The notes: generated by a model from the letters alone, not told the origin. A stretch of DNA of 64,000 nt from Pseudomonas syringae (GCF_023278085.1 NZ_CP066265.1:1704501-1768500), one strand, 5' to 3'. Shown: positions 19,487-28,810, numbered from the stretch's first letter. Numbers and translations are program-made.

Positions 19487-20560
19487 ATGAATACACTGTT
19501 TATGCATTGCCGGCCCGGTTTTGAAGGCGAGGTCTGCTCGGAAATCGCCGAGCATGCCGCACGCCTGGAGGTTGCCGGTTATGCCAAGGCGCGACCCAAT
19601 ACCGCCTGCGCCGAATTTATCTGCACCGAAGCGGATGGCGCCGAACGGCTGATGAGCGGCCAGCGCTTCGACCAGATGATCTTCCCTCGGCAGTGGGCGC
19701 GAGGCCTGTTTCTCGACCTGCCGGAGACCGACCGCATCAGCGTGATCCTCGCTCAGCTGTCGGCGTTTCCGACGTGTGGGAGCCTGTGGCTGGAGGTGGT
19801 GGACACCAACGATGGCAAGGAGCTGTCGAATTTCTGCAAGAAGTTCGAAGCGCCGTTGCGCAAGGCCTTGAGCCAGGGTGGCAAGCTGGTCGATGATCCG
19901 CGCAAACCGCGTTTGCTGTTGACCTTCAAGAGCGGTCGCGAGGTGTTTCTTGGACTGGCTGACGCTGACAATTGCGCGATGTGGCCGATGGGCATCCCGC
20001 GCTTGAAGTTCCCCCGCGAGGCGCCGAGCCGCTCCACTCTGAAACTTGAAGAAGCGTGGCATCATTTCATCCCCAGAGACCAGTGGGACGAGCGTCTTTC
20101 CGGTGACATGACCGGCGTCGACCTGGGCGCCGCGCCCGGTGGCTGGACCTATCAACTGGTACGCCGCGGCATGCTGGTGACGGCCATCGACAACGGGCCG
20201 ATGGCGGAAAGCCTGATGGATACCGGGCTGGTGCAGCATTTGATGGCCGACGGCTTCACCTACAAGCCTCGCCAGCCGGTGGACTGGATGGTCTGCGATA
20301 TCGTCGAAAAGCCGGCGCGCAATGCGGCGCTGCTGGAAACCTGGCTGGGCGAAGGCTTGTGTCGCGAAGCGGTGGTCAACCTCAAGCTGCCGATGAAACA
20401 GCGCTACGCGGAAGTCCGTCGCTTGCTCGACCGCATCGAAGAGGGCTTTCAGGCGCGCGGTGTGCGGGTGTCGATCGGCTGCAAACAGCTCTACCACGAT
20501 CGCGAAGAAGTCACCTGCCACTTGCGCCGACTGGACGTGGCCAAAGCTGCGAAAAAGTGA
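19487..20560 (+). CDS. rlmM: 23S rRNA 2'-O-ribose C2498 methyltransferase RlmM
   Basis: Methylates C2498 of 23S rRNA with S-adenosylmethionine. 357 residues. An N-terminal THUMP-like RNA-binding part (about 1-160) is followed by a Rossmann-like catalytic domain; the SAM motif is VDLGAAPGGWTYQLVRRG (about 209-226), with the catalytic Asp and Lys residues in WMVCDIVEKPAR and VNLKLPMKQRY. CAGGAG precedes the ATG and a TATGAT -10 element lies at 19424. The last codons (GCGAAAAAGTGA) are part of a sequence that is repeated 228 bases downstream. Confidence 0.96.
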   Translation: MNTLFMHCRPGFEGEVCSEIAEHAARLEVAGYAKARPNTACAEFICTEADGAERLMSGQRFDQMIFPRQWARGLFLDLPETDRISVILAQLSAFPTCGSLWLEVVDTNDGKELSNFCKKFEAPLRKALSQGGKLVDDPRKPRLLLTFKSGREVFLGLADADNCAMWPMGIPRLKFPREAPSRSTLKLEEAWHHFIPRDQWDERLSGDMTGVDLGAAPGGWTYQLVRRGMLVTAIDNGPMAESLMDTGLVQHLMADGFTYKPRQPVDWMVCDIVEKPARNAALLETWLGEGLCREAVVNLKLPMKQRYAEVRRLLDRIEEGFQARGVRVSIGCKQLYHDREEVTCHLRRLDVAKAAKK

Positions 20561-20591
20561 ATTCAGTCAGATACATCTTTGACTGCTTCTC
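20543..20591 (+). repeat. Direct repeat, copy 1 (includes the rlmM stop)
   Basis: This 49-base stretch recurs at 20771-20819 with about eight mismatches. Both copies contain GCGAAAAAGTGA and AGTCAGATACA. Copy 1 spans the last codons and stop of rlmM, so copy 2 is likely a duplicated gene end separated from it by an extragenic repeat. Confidence 0.75.
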
Positions 20592-20717
20592 CAACTGACC
20601 CTCGTGCCAACGCGGAGCGTGTGCACGATAGTCAAACACTGCCACGCCCTACGCGCAGCCGCTGCCAATAAAGTGCTTTTCGACCACGATGGCACTGACG
20701 ACGCAGAACCGCCGTGT

Positions 20718-20768
20718 GACGCAGAGCGTCACGAAATGCATTACCACGCGGAGCGTGGGAACGAGAAT
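20718..20768 (+). repeat. P. syringae-type extragenic repeat, copy A
   Basis: GACGCAGAGCGTC, then GAAATGCATTACCACGCGGA and GCGTGGGAACGAGA. The reverse complement of 29528-29590 follows the same pattern (GACGCGGAGTGTC ... GAAATGCAT ... ACGCGGAGC ... ACGAGA). A partial third copy (GTGCCAACGCGGAGCGTG) is at 20603-20620. I recall this family as frequent between genes in P. syringae genomes. Confidence 0.7.
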
Positions 20769-20770
20769 CA

Positions 20771-20819
20771 AAAGCCGCGAAAAAGTGACTGGAGTCAGAT
20801 ACAGGTATGACTGCCTCTC
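20771..20819 (+). repeat. Direct repeat, copy 2
   Basis: Second copy of the 49-base rlmM-end sequence described at 20543-20591. It lies beyond the extragenic repeat and before tusA. No gene is found between 20561 and 20952; this gap holds only these repeats. Confidence 0.75.
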
Positions 20820-20952
20820 GTTCCGCACGCTCCAGTGGAATGCAGTTCTGGACGCTCTGCGTTTGACCTTGAATATGCGCTGCGGCGAGCGTCATCGGCT
20901 TGGCCTGCCCACTGATTTGAGCGACAATCGCTACCCGCTTCTGGAGTGCCCC

Positions 20953-21207
20953 ATGTCTGAATCCGTTGAACACCTCACCGTTGATGCCGTTCTGGATGCC
21001 ACCGGGCTGAACTGCCCGGAACCGGTGATGATGCTGCACCAGAAGGTTCGCGACCTGCCTGCGGGCGGTTTGCTCAAGGTCATCGCGACCGATCCGTCCA
21101 CGCGCCGTGACATTCCCAAGTTCTGCATCTTCCTCGGCCATGAGCTGGTCGCGGAGCAGGCAGAGGCAGAAACTTTTCTGTACTGGATTCGCAAGAAAGC
21201 CGACTGA
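20953..21207 (+). CDS. tusA: Sulfur carrier protein TusA
   Basis: Cytoplasmic sulfur-transfer protein that accepts persulfide sulfur from IscS and passes it on for 2-thiouridine tRNA modification. 84 residues, the usual length. The hallmark [20 protein letters not shown] holds the active cysteine (about residue 24) in the CPEP motif. ATG 20953 ([13 protein letters not shown]) is chosen over a long upstream extension; CTGGAG precedes it at good distance. It follows rlmM, as in other Pseudomonas. Confidence 0.95.
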   Translation: MSESVEHLTVDAVLDATGLNCPEPVMMLHQKVRDLPAGGLLKVIATDPSTRRDIPKFCIFLGHELVAEQAEAETFLYWIRKKAD

Positions 21208-21280
21208 CTGCCGCATTGCTGCAACCCGCGCCTGTTCATGACATGGACTGGTCTTCGTACGCCTGACCCGAGAGTCTTCC

Positions 21281-22423
21281 ATGCGCATTGTTGCTGACGA
21301 AAATATTCCCTTGCTCGACGCCTTTTTCGCTGATTTCGGAGACATACGTCGCTTGCCCGGACGTTCCATAGACCGTGCAGCGATAGCGGACGCCGACATT
21401 CTGCTGGTGCGCTCGGTTACGCCAGTGACCCGCGAGATGCTGGAGGGCAGCCCGGTGCGTTTCGTCGGCACCTGCACCATCGGCACGGATCATCTGGACC
21501 TCGCTTATTTCCAGGAGGCTGGCATTCAATGGTCCAGCGCGCCGGGCTGCAACGCGCGTGGCGTCGTCGATTATGTGCTGGGCAGCCTGCTGACCCTGGC
21601 TGAAATCGAAGGTGTCGATCTCAGGCAGCGTACCTACGGTGTGGTCGGTGCAGGGCAGGTGGGCGGTCGTCTCGTGACAGTATTGAAGGCGCTGGGCTGG
21701 GATGTGCTGGTCTGCGATCCGCCCCGCGAGTCAGCCGAAGGGCAAGGTTTTGTCAGTCTCGACGAGATCATCCAGCGTTGTGACGTCATCAGTCTGCACA
21801 CGCCGCTGACCAGAGCCGGAGACATGCCGACCTGGCACTTGTTCGACGAGGCGCGTCTTCGTCAGCTAAGACAAGGTGCCTGGCTGATCAACGCCAGCCG
21901 TGGCGCGGTGGTGGACAACGCAGCGCTGCATGACGTGCTGCTGGATCGCGAAGACCTGCAGGCCGTGCTGGATGTCTGGGAGGGCGAGCCGCAAGTCAAT
22001 ACAGCGCTGGCCGATCTGTGTGTGATCGGGACGCCGCACATCGCCGGTTACAGTCTTGACGGCAGGCAGCGTGGCACTGCGCAGATCTATCAGGCGCTGT
22101 GTGCCTTTTTCGGCCAGCCGCCGGTGATCACCCTCGACGACCTGCTGCCCCGGCCATGGCTGGCGCAGATCCGTCTCGATGTCGAGACTGATCCGGTCTG
22201 GGCCTTGAATACGTTGTGCCGCAGCGTGTACGACCCGCGCCGCGACGACGCGGATTTTCGCCGCAGCCTGACAGGCGATACGGCCAGTCAGCGTCTGGCC
22301 TTCGACGCCTTGCGCAAACACTATCCGCCACGTCGCGAAATCGAAGGGCTGAAGGTCCGGCTTGAGGGCCATTCCGAAGCGTTGGTGCAGATCGTCAGGG
22401 CGCTGGGCGCGGTGCTGGTCTGA
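21281..22423 (+). CDS. pdxB: Erythronate-4-phosphate dehydrogenase
   Basis: Second step of pyridoxal phosphate synthesis: oxidises 4-phospho-D-erythronate with NAD. 380 residues, normal length. D-2-hydroxyacid dehydrogenase fold: substrate-domain start [19 protein letters not shown]-binding [14 protein letters not shown] (about 118-131), catalytic Arg in [13 protein letters not shown], Glu in VWEGEP and His in [12 protein letters not shown]; a PdxB-specific C-terminal dimer domain follows (about 290-380). Ends in a clear bidirectional terminator. Confidence 0.96.
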   Translation: MRIVADENIPLLDAFFADFGDIRRLPGRSIDRAAIADADILLVRSVTPVTREMLEGSPVRFVGTCTIGTDHLDLAYFQEAGIQWSSAPGCNARGVVDYVLGSLLTLAEIEGVDLRQRTYGVVGAGQVGGRLVTVLKALGWDVLVCDPPRESAEGQGFVSLDEIIQRCDVISLHTPLTRAGDMPTWHLFDEARLRQLRQGAWLINASRGAVVDNAALHDVLLDREDLQAVLDVWEGEPQVNTALADLCVIGTPHIAGYSLDGRQRGTAQIYQALCAFFGQPPVITLDDLLPRPWLAQIRLDVETDPVWALNTLCRSVYDPRRDDADFRRSLTGDTASQRLAFDALRKHYPPRREIEGLKVRLEGHSEALVQIVRALGAVLV

Positions 22424-22445
22424 GACCCCGTTTACAGCGCATAAA

Positions 22446-22469
22446 AAACCCGACAACAAGGTCGGGTTT
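22446..22469. terminator. Bidirectional rho-independent terminator
   Basis: AAACCCGAC, a 6-base loop, GTCGGGTTT, with an A-run before it and T residues after. It lies between the convergent pdxB and the small minus-strand gene and can serve both. Confidence 0.88.
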
Positions 22470-22487
22470 CAACGTATTCGACAGGTC

Positions 22488-22658
22488 TTATTTTTCAGGT
22501 GTTACCCAGTTCTTGTCGCATTCCTGACAGGCCACCTGAACCATTTCTTCGGTGATCAGTACTTCGTGCCCGTCCTGGTCGAGAATGGCACCGCCAACCG
22601 GCAGGTTGGGCGTGGCTCGTACGACTTGAACTTCGGTGCTGCGCTCGTGCAGGCTCAT
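22488..22658 (-). CDS. Small conserved protein with CxxC motif
   Basis: 56 residues beginning MSLHERSTEVQVV and ending VACQECDKNWVTPEK. The single CQEC pair near the C-terminus could bind zinc or act in redox; no other feature is visible. A longer in-frame extension upstream is rejected because AAAGGAGAG lies directly before the ATG at 22658. Convergent with pdxB. I have seen similar small proteins next to pdxB in Pseudomonas, but know no function. Confidence 0.78.
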   Translation of the reverse strand: MSLHERSTEVQVVRATPNLPVGGAILDQDGHEVLITEEMVQVACQECDKNWVTPEK

Positions 22659-22943
22659 GGTGTCTCTCCTTTCATCAGGTAACGGCATTAAATTAACCGC
22701 GCTTGATGACCGGTCCGTGACAGGTACTGTCAGCCGCTCAAGCGCGATACCAGTGCAACAGAATTGATGCAACTCTGCCAGCATGCGCTTAGATCGTTGT
22801 CGTCTAGCCGCGCTGTGAAGCAGTCATAACCTGACCTTTGGAGCAGGGCGCAAGTTCACTCTGAATGACGCACAGCGTCGCCTGTCTGACAGGTGTAGGC
22901 TTGGCGATTCGGTCATATCGGCAGTCAGGCAGGTTTATATTTC

Positions 22944-24713
22944 ATGATTTCACTGTTTTCCGGGCGTCAGCGTCAGGCCATACGTCTGGCCGCGAGCTTC
23001 ATCGCGCCGTATCGCTGGCAGGCACTGGGCGCGTTGCTGGCGCTGGTCGTCACGGCGGGCATCACCCTGTCGATCGGGCAGGGCATCAAGCTGATGATCG
23101 ACCAGGGATTCATGACGCGTTCTGCACAACTGCTCGAACGTTCCATCGGGTTGTTCATGCTGTTGACGGTCGGCCTGGCCATCGGGACGTTTACACGCTT
23201 CTACCTCGTGTCGTGGATCGGTGAACGTGTGGTTGCCGACTTGCGCAAGAAAGTCTTCGACCACCTGATCGAATTGCATCCGGGCTTCTATGAAAATAAC
23301 CGCAGCTCGGAAATTCAGTCGCGATTGACCGCCGACACCACCCTGTTGCAGTCGGTCATCGGTTCGTCGCTGTCGATGTTTCTGCGCAATGCATTGATGG
23401 TGATAGGCGGCATTGTGCTGCTGTTCATCACCAATCCCAAACTCACCAGCATTGTAGTGGTGGCCTTGCCGCTGATCATTGCGCCCATCCTCATGTTTGG
23501 TCGACGGGTGCGCAACCTGTCGCGCGAAAGTCAGGACCGGGTCGCCAACGTGGGCAGCTATGTGGCCGAGGCGCTGGGGCAGATCAAGACGGTACAGGCC
23601 TACAACCATCAGCAGCAGGACCGACAGCGCTTTGCACACACCGTCGAGCAAGCGTTCGATACCGCCCGCAAACGGATTCTGCAGCGTTCCTGGCTGATTA
23701 CGCTGGTCATCGTTCTGGTACTGGGTGCCGTCGCCGTGATGTTGTGGGTGGGTGGCATGGACGTGATCAACGGCCGCATTTCCAGCGGTGAACTGGCAGC
23801 GTTCGTGTTCTATGCGCTGGTAGTGGGCATGGCGTTCGGCACGTTGAGTGAAGTGATCGGCGAGTTGCAGCGCGCCGCCGGTGCCGCCGAGCGTATCGGC
23901 GAACTGCTTCAGGCGCGCAGCGAGATCCGCGCGCCAGCTACCGACCTGCTGATCCTGCCGCCGCGCATCAGCGGTCGTCTGGCGCTGGAAAACGTCAGCT
24001 TTGCCTACCCGTCACGGCCCGAGCGCAACGCCGTCGACAGCCTGACCCTGAGTGTGGAACCCGGCGAAACACTGGCGCTGGTCGGCCCCTCGGGGGCGGG
24101 CAAGTCAACGATCTTCGACCTGCTGCTGCGTTTCTATGATCCGGCAAGCGGACGGATTCTGATCGAGGGAATGGCGGTCGAGCGCCTTGACCCTCATGAC
24201 CTGCGCCGCTGCTTCGCACTGGTCTCGCAATCGCCGGCACTGTTTTTTGGCAGCGTCGAGGACAACATCCGTTATGGCAACGCGAACGCCAGTTTCGAGC
24301 AGGTAGAGGCCGCCGCCCGGATCGCACATGCCCATGAGTTCATTCTGGAAATGGCTGACGGCTATCGCACCCATCTGGGCGAGGGCGGGCTTGGTCTGTC
24401 AGGCGGGCAACGGCAGCGTCTGGCGATTGCCCGGGCATTGCTGGTCGACGCGCCGGTGCTGTTGCTGGACGAGGCCACCAGCGCGCTGGATGCGCAAAGC
24501 GAGCATTTGATTCAACAAGCGTTGCCGAGCCTGATGCAGGGCCGAACCACGCTGGTGATCGCCCACCGGCTGGCCACGGTACAGAATGCCGATCGCATTG
24601 CAGTCATGGACCAGGGGCGGCTGGTGGCCGTTGGTACGCATCAGCAGCTGATTGCCAGCAACCCACTATATGCACGCCTGGCGGCGTTACAATTCAATGC
24701 GGGCAGGGCGTGA
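22944..24713 (+). CDS. ABC exporter, MsbA-like fused permease/ATPase
   Basis: 589-residue half-transporter that should work as a homodimer in the inner membrane. Six hydrophobic spans in about residues 15-310 form the type I exporter membrane domain. The ATPase part has Walker A GPSGAGKST (about 381), signature LSGGQRQR (about 485), Walker B VLLLDEATSALD and the H-loop in VIAHRLATV. Substrate unknown; lipid or drug export fits the MsbA-like subgroup. Stand-alone gene with a weak ribosome site (CAGGTTTATATTTC before ATG). Confidence 0.92.
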   Translation: MISLFSGRQRQAIRLAASFIAPYRWQALGALLALVVTAGITLSIGQGIKLMIDQGFMTRSAQLLERSIGLFMLLTVGLAIGTFTRFYLVSWIGERVVADLRKKVFDHLIELHPGFYENNRSSEIQSRLTADTTLLQSVIGSSLSMFLRNALMVIGGIVLLFITNPKLTSIVVVALPLIIAPILMFGRRVRNLSRESQDRVANVGSYVAEALGQIKTVQAYNHQQQDRQRFAHTVEQAFDTARKRILQRSWLITLVIVLVLGAVAVMLWVGGMDVINGRISSGELAAFVFYALVVGMAFGTLSEVIGELQRAAGAAERIGELLQARSEIRAPATDLLILPPRISGRLALENVSFAYPSRPERNAVDSLTLSVEPGETLALVGPSGAGKSTIFDLLLRFYDPASGRILIEGMAVERLDPHDLRRCFALVSQSPALFFGSVEDNIRYGNANASFEQVEAAARIAHAHEFILEMADGYRTHLGEGGLGLSGGQRQRLAIARALLVDAPVLLLDEATSALDAQSEHLIQQALPSLMQGRTTLVIAHRLATVQNADRIAVMDQGRLVAVGTHQQLIASNPLYARLAALQFNAGRA

Positions 24714-24738
24714 CGAGCGGAAAGTTTTACCGACCACG

Positions 24739-24760
24739 GTGGGAGGCGATGACCTCCCAC
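24739..24760. repeat. Hairpin between convergent genes
   Basis: GTGGGAGG, 6-base loop, CCTCCCAC, between the ABC exporter stop and the ppnP stop. There is no T-run, so it is at best a weak terminator for both genes. Confidence 0.55.
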
Positions 24761-24769
24761 TGATCAGGC

Positions 24770-25051
24770 TCAGCGATATTCACACAGATAAGCCGTATCG
24801 ACGCTGACCTTGATCTGGAACTTGCTGTTCGCCGGTACATTGAACTGGCTGCCGGTGGTGAAAGTTTCCCAGTCGCTGCTGTCAGGAAGTTTCACATTCA
24901 ACTCACCGGAAATGACGTGCATGATTTCCCGTTGCGCAGTACCGAACTCATATTCACCCGCTGCCATGACGCCGATGGTTGCCTGACCGTCGGCCTGGCT
25001 GAAGGCGATGGATTTGACGGTGCCGTCGAAGTATTCGTTGACCTTGAACAT
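24770..25051 (-). CDS. ppnP: Pyrimidine/purine nucleoside phosphorylase PpnP
   Basis: Small cupin-fold phosphorylase that splits nucleosides into base and ribose-1-phosphate. 93 residues, the usual length. The family signature is seen in [37 protein letters not shown] and [12 protein letters not shown] 25051 is chosen over an upstream extension because the family starts at MFKVN. Convergent with the ABC exporter. Confidence 0.93.
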   Translation of the reverse strand: MFKVNEYFDGTVKSIAFSQADGQATIGVMAAGEYEFGTAQREIMHVISGELNVKLPDSSDWETFTTGSQFNVPANSKFQIKVSVDTAYLCEYR

Positions 25052-25149
25052 GGGCGGTTCCTTATGAAAGGGCTGGAAATGGCTCGCCAGTATGCCCAAC
25101 ACGCCAAACCTCGTCACGCCTGATTAATGTCGTCCGCAAGAGCGGCTAA

Positions 25150-25692
25150 TCAGTTGGTCAGAATCAGTGGCAACAATCTGGCGGTGTTGCGGGCATCGAC
25201 CAGCGCCCGGTGTTGCTGACCGGAAAACTGCATACCGGCCAATTGCAGGGCGCTGTTCAGACCCATGGGTTTCTGCAGATGGCGGGCCTGGGCAAAACGC
25301 TGTTTGAGATTGACATGCGGCATGCTGGACAGGGCGCTGTCGAGTTGATGATTACGCCATTCCTCTTCCAGTTGCTGACGGTCGTAATCCCCCCAACTCG
25401 CCCAACCCACAACGCGGGCCCGATGATGAGCAAGCCAGCGCTCAAACTGCGGCCACACAGCTGTCAGCGGTGCGGCGCTGTCGATATTGCTTTGGCTGAT
25501 ATGGGTAAGTTCGCGACAGAAATGGGTCAGCAGCGGTCTGCGAACGGGGCGTACGAAGCGCTCGAAGTGATCCAGCTCGCGCCCGTCCTGATTGACCAGT
25601 GTCGCGCCTATTTCGATGACTTCCATTTCTGCGACCGGCCAGCCACCTTCTTCAGTGGTAGCCTCCAGATCAATCACTAGCCAATGCGGCAT
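25150..25692 (-). CDS. DEDDh-type 3'-5' exonuclease
   Basis: 180-residue nuclease of the ERI1/KapD-like exonuclease group. Motif I HWLVIDLEATTEEGG holds the first Asp-Glu pair; motif II is seen in VGWASWGDYDRQQL, and motif III with its His in HRALVDARNTARLLPL. The substrate (RNA or DNA ends) cannot be told. The start ATG 25692 is preceded by AAGGAA. Stand-alone gene. Confidence 0.87.
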   Translation of the reverse strand: MPHWLVIDLEATTEEGGWPVAEMEVIEIGATLVNQDGRELDHFERFVRPVRRPLLTHFCRELTHISQSNIDSAAPLTAVWPQFERWLAHHRARVVGWASWGDYDRQQLEEEWRNHQLDSALSSMPHVNLKQRFAQARHLQKPMGLNSALQLAGMQFSGQQHRALVDARNTARLLPLILTN

Positions 25693-25752
25693 TATCAAGC
25701 TTCCTTACCCTGTTGAATGACCACAGCTCAGGCACAATGACCCGCCGTGCCG

Positions 25753-25780
25753 GACGCTGCTACCCACCGGCAGCAGCGTC
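25753..25780. repeat. Inverted repeat upstream of the exonuclease gene
   Basis: GACGCTGCT ... AGCAGCGTC with a 10-base loop, in the divergent gap between the exonuclease and the solute-binding protein. It could be an operator; nothing else supports a role. Confidence 0.4.
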
Positions 25781-25823
25781 TGTCTTGTTTGCCTTGGTAG
25801 TGACCACCCTATAACGCATTGGT

Positions 25824-25858
25824 GCCTTGTGCGAGTTCATTGCTTTCCTGCACAAGGC
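25824..25858. repeat. Inverted repeat upstream of the solute-binding protein gene
   Basis: GCCTTGTGC and GCACAAGGC, perfect 9-base arms with a loop of 17 bases, about 90 bases before the ATG at 25950. Operator or leader hairpin; undecided. Confidence 0.4.
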
Positions 25859-25949
25859 GATACTTGAAACTGGCTGACGCCGGTGATTTGACAGTTGTTT
25901 AAATCAGGGAAACCGCATAGCGTGGGGGGCTTTGATTAATGTTGTTTTT

Positions 25950-26777
25950 ATGAAAAGACTTGCAGTGATAATCAATGGGCGACTGCGCGGGACTGCAACG
26001 GGCGTATTGCTGTTCCTCTCGCTGGTGACGGGGTCGCAGTCTTTCGCAGCGCAAGTCGTGCGTGTGGCAGCGGTGCATTTCCCGCCGTACATGGTGCGTC
26101 CCGAGAAAGGCGAAGACACCGGCCTGTTGCCACGTCTGATCGCGGCCTTGAATACGGCGCAGGATGATTACGAGTTCGTGATGATTCCGACCTCCGTAGC
26201 ACGACGCTTTCGCGACTTTACCGAAGGCCGTTTCGACATCGCGATCTTTGAAAACCCTGACTGGGGCTGGAAAGATATTCCCCATGAAACAGTCGATATG
26301 GGGCTCGAAGATGCTGAAGTGTATGTTGCCCGGCGTACCGAAGGGCGCGAGCAGGACTATTTCGACACGCTGTCGGGGAAACGCCTGGCCGTGTTCTCCG
26401 GGTACCATTACGGTTTTGCCAACTTCAATACCGATCAGAAGTTTCTGAACGAACACTTCAACATGACCTCGACGTATTCTCATGACAGCAATCTGCTGAT
26501 GGTCGTGCGCGGAAGAGCAGACATTGCGCCGGTTACCCGTTCTTATCTGATTGACTTCATGGCGCATAACAAAGCCGAGGCCGAGCAGTTGATGGTGTCT
26601 GATCGCGTCGACCAGATTTATCGGCAATACGCGTTGTTGCGTCCCAACGGCACTATCGATGTATCACACTTCACAGTGTTGCTGGACAAGCTGCGCAGGG
26701 ATGGAACGCTGGCGGCTATCTTTCAGCCGCTGCACATCAAGGTACTGCCGATGAGTACTGACGGCGCTGAGCGATAA
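25950..26777 (+). CDS. Periplasmic solute-binding protein (family 3-like)
   Basis: 275 residues. An N-terminal signal peptide (about 1-28, ending SQSFAA) leads into VVRVAAVHFPPYMVRPEKGE, the usual first strand of family 3 binding proteins; DIAIFENPDWGWKD and GKRLAVFSGYHYG are further parts of the fold. No permease or ATPase gene is near, so it may be an orphan binding protein or act with a sensor. The start is uncertain: ATG 25950 lacks a close ribosome site, while an in-frame TTG at 25932 has a G-run before it. Confidence 0.78.
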   Translation: MKRLAVIINGRLRGTATGVLLFLSLVTGSQSFAAQVVRVAAVHFPPYMVRPEKGEDTGLLPRLIAALNTAQDDYEFVMIPTSVARRFRDFTEGRFDIAIFENPDWGWKDIPHETVDMGLEDAEVYVARRTEGREQDYFDTLSGKRLAVFSGYHYGFANFNTDQKFLNEHFNMTSTYSHDSNLLMVVRGRADIAPVTRSYLIDFMAHNKAEAEQLMVSDRVDQIYRQYALLRPNGTIDVSHFTVLLDKLRRDGTLAAIFQPLHIKVLPMSTDGAER

Positions 26778-26865
26778 GACGCGTCACGTCTTGGGCAAGA
26801 GGCAGGTGTGGGGTGAAAAGAGGGAAGGGTGACAGCAGCTTCCACGGTCTGCCACCCTTGCTGAC

Positions 26866-27033
26866 TCAACGATCCCTGGCGTCCTTGGCGTCCATTTCCG
26901 CGTTGCGCTCATGGACGCGCTTGAGCTGTTCTTCGGTCAGGGGCAGTTTCTTGGCTGTATCGCGCAGCATCATCAGACCGCCGACGATCGAGCCGATGGC
27001 TACGAGCAGAATTAACCAGGCATACCAGGGCAT
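26866..27033 (-). CDS. DUF2897-like small membrane protein
   Basis: 55 residues: MPWYAWLILLVAIGSIVGGL is one membrane span, followed by a charged tail with KKLPLTEEQLKRVHERNAE. This matches the DUF2897 family pattern as I know it (short span, then a LPLTxEQ segment). AAGGAGAG lies just before the ATG. It stands downstream of the ethanolamine permease on the same strand (about 120 bases apart) and may be co-transcribed. Function unknown. Confidence 0.8.
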   Translation of the reverse strand: MPWYAWLILLVAIGSIVGGLMMLRDTAKKLPLTEEQLKRVHERNAEMDAKDARDR

Positions 27034-27154
27034 AGCGCTCTCCTTGTTGTGATACCGGTTTGAGCAGCGAGGCTGCTCAATGGTTCAAGTGTATGCGCCA
27101 CAAGCGTGTTGCGTGCAAGGCCATTTGCACGCAACGTGGGAGGGAGCTTTCGGG

Positions 27155-28519
27155 TTACTGGCCGGTCAGCATTGCGTCGGCCGGTGCCGCGGCGCGGGAC
27201 TTGGCGGTCAGGCTGAAGTAGATGAACCCGATAGCCATCAGACCCAGGAAAATCAGGCCGATCAGCATGTTGAACCAGGCCATTGCGATCAGGCACACCA
27301 CCGCCAGAACCAGAGCAATGCCGGGCACCACAGGGTAGCCGGGGGCGCGGAAGGTACGTTCCAGTTTCGGCTCGGTCTTGCGCAGCTTGAACAGGCTGAG
27401 CATGCTCATGATGTACATGACGATGGCGCCGAAGACGGCCATGGTGATCATGGCTGCGGTGAGGGTCATGCCGCTCAGGTTGATCAGGCCGTCACTGTAG
27501 ATCGCGGCGATGCCGATAACGCCACCGGCAATGATCGCCCGGTGAGGCGTTTGAAAGCGCGATAGTCTGGCCAGCGAGGCGGGCAGGTAGCCGGCACGGG
27601 CAAGGGCAAAGAACTGGCGCGAGTACCCCATGATGATCCCGTGGAAGCTGGCGACCAGACCGAACAGGCCAATCCACACCAGCATGTGCAGCCAGCCGGA
27701 GTTGTCACCGACCACGGCCTTCATCGCCTGCGGCAGCGGGTCGTTGATGTTGGCCAGCGTGCGCCAGTCGCCCACACCACCGGCAAACAGCATCACGCCG
27801 ATGGCCAGCACCACGAGGGTGAGAATCCCGCTGATGTAAGCTTTCGGGATGGTCCGTTTCGGGTCCTTGGCTTCTTCGGCGGCCATGGCCGCACCTTCTA
27901 TGGCCAGGAAGAACCAGATGGCAAACGGGATCGCCGCGAACATGCCGGCAATGGCTTCGGGTCCGAAAGTCTGTGAGCCCGCCCAGCCATTGAGGGCGAA
28001 ATTGCTGAAACTGAAGGCAGGCGCGACGACGCCCATGAACACCAGCAACTCGGCGACGGCCAGAATGCACACCACCAGTTCGAAGGTCGCGGCCAGTTTC
28101 ACACCCACAATGTTCAGCGCCATGAACACAATGTAGGCACCGACCGCTGCATGTCTGGGGTCAAGACCCGGGTATTGCACGTTGAGGTATGCACCAATGG
28201 CCATGGCGATGGCCGGTGGCGCGAACACGAATTCGATCAGCGTCGCCATGCCGGCGATCAGCCCGCCTTTCTCGCCAAAGGCACGGCGGCTATAGGCGAA
28301 CGGGCCACCTGCGTGGGGGATGGCAGTGGTCAGTTCGGTAAAGCTGAAGATGAAGCAGGTGTACATGGTGGCAACCATCAGTGCTGTTACCAGAAAACCC
28401 AGCGTGCCTGCCGCACCCCAACCGTAGCTCCAGCCGAAGTATTCGCCGGAAATCACCAGCCCGACGGCGATCCCCCATAAGTGAATCGTGCCGAGCGTCG
28501 GCTTGAGTTGCGTACTCAT
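27155..28519 (-). CDS. eat: Ethanolamine permease
   Basis: Inner-membrane amine transporter of the APC superfamily, 454 residues with about twelve spans. The N-terminus LKPTLGTIHLWGIAVGLVIS and EYFGWSYGWGAAGTLGF are typical of ethanolamine permeases, in contrast to general amino-acid permeases. AGGGAGA precedes ATG 28519; an upstream in-frame ATG is rejected. A sigma-54-like promoter lies 42 bases upstream, which fits nitrogen-source control. No eutBC genes are in the window. Confidence 0.87.
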   Translation of the reverse strand: MSTQLKPTLGTIHLWGIAVGLVISGEYFGWSYGWGAAGTLGFLVTALMVATMYTCFIFSFTELTTAIPHAGGPFAYSRRAFGEKGGLIAGMATLIEFVFAPPAIAMAIGAYLNVQYPGLDPRHAAVGAYIVFMALNIVGVKLAATFELVVCILAVAELLVFMGVVAPAFSFSNFALNGWAGSQTFGPEAIAGMFAAIPFAIWFFLAIEGAAMAAEEAKDPKRTIPKAYISGILTLVVLAIGVMLFAGGVGDWRTLANINDPLPQAMKAVVGDNSGWLHMLVWIGLFGLVASFHGIIMGYSRQFFALARAGYLPASLARLSRFQTPHRAIIAGGVIGIAAIYSDGLINLSGMTLTAAMITMAVFGAIVMYIMSMLSLFKLRKTEPKLERTFRAPGYPVVPGIALVLAVVCLIAMAWFNMLIGLIFLGLMAIGFIYFSLTAKSRAAAPADAMLTGQ

Positions 28520-28560
28520 TGTTATCTCCCTGAGATTCGATAATCGTTGAAACATCCTGT

Positions 28561-28576
28561 TGCAGAGGCCGTGCCA
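28561..28576 (-). promoter_or_regulatory. Sigma-54-type promoter of the ethanolamine permease gene
   Basis: Read on the minus strand: TGGCACGGCCTCTGCA, which fits the -24/-12 consensus TGGCAC-N5-TTGCA with the GG and GC pairs at the right spacing and one mismatch in the -12 box. Transcription would start about 30 bases before the ATG. Confidence 0.65.
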
Positions 28577-28810
28577 GTGCATTGTTCATTGTCGTGTTGC
28601 TTCAAAACAGGTCGTTTGTGGAACGCCAGGGTGAACAGATTCACCCTGTTGTGCAGATTCGGTGCAGGCTAACGTAGCGATGGTCGCTGCAGGTGCAGGA
28701 AATAGTGACTTTTTACGACCGCCACTGGACAAATGCCGATCTATGGGTCCCGCCCGTTCGCCGGTTCGGCTACAATGCGCGCCGATTTCGACTTACCTGA
28801 GACCACGCTC

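Noticed and set aside
19439..20521. 360-residue open frame on the minus strand
   Set aside because: Antisense shadow of rlmM with shadow-type composition.
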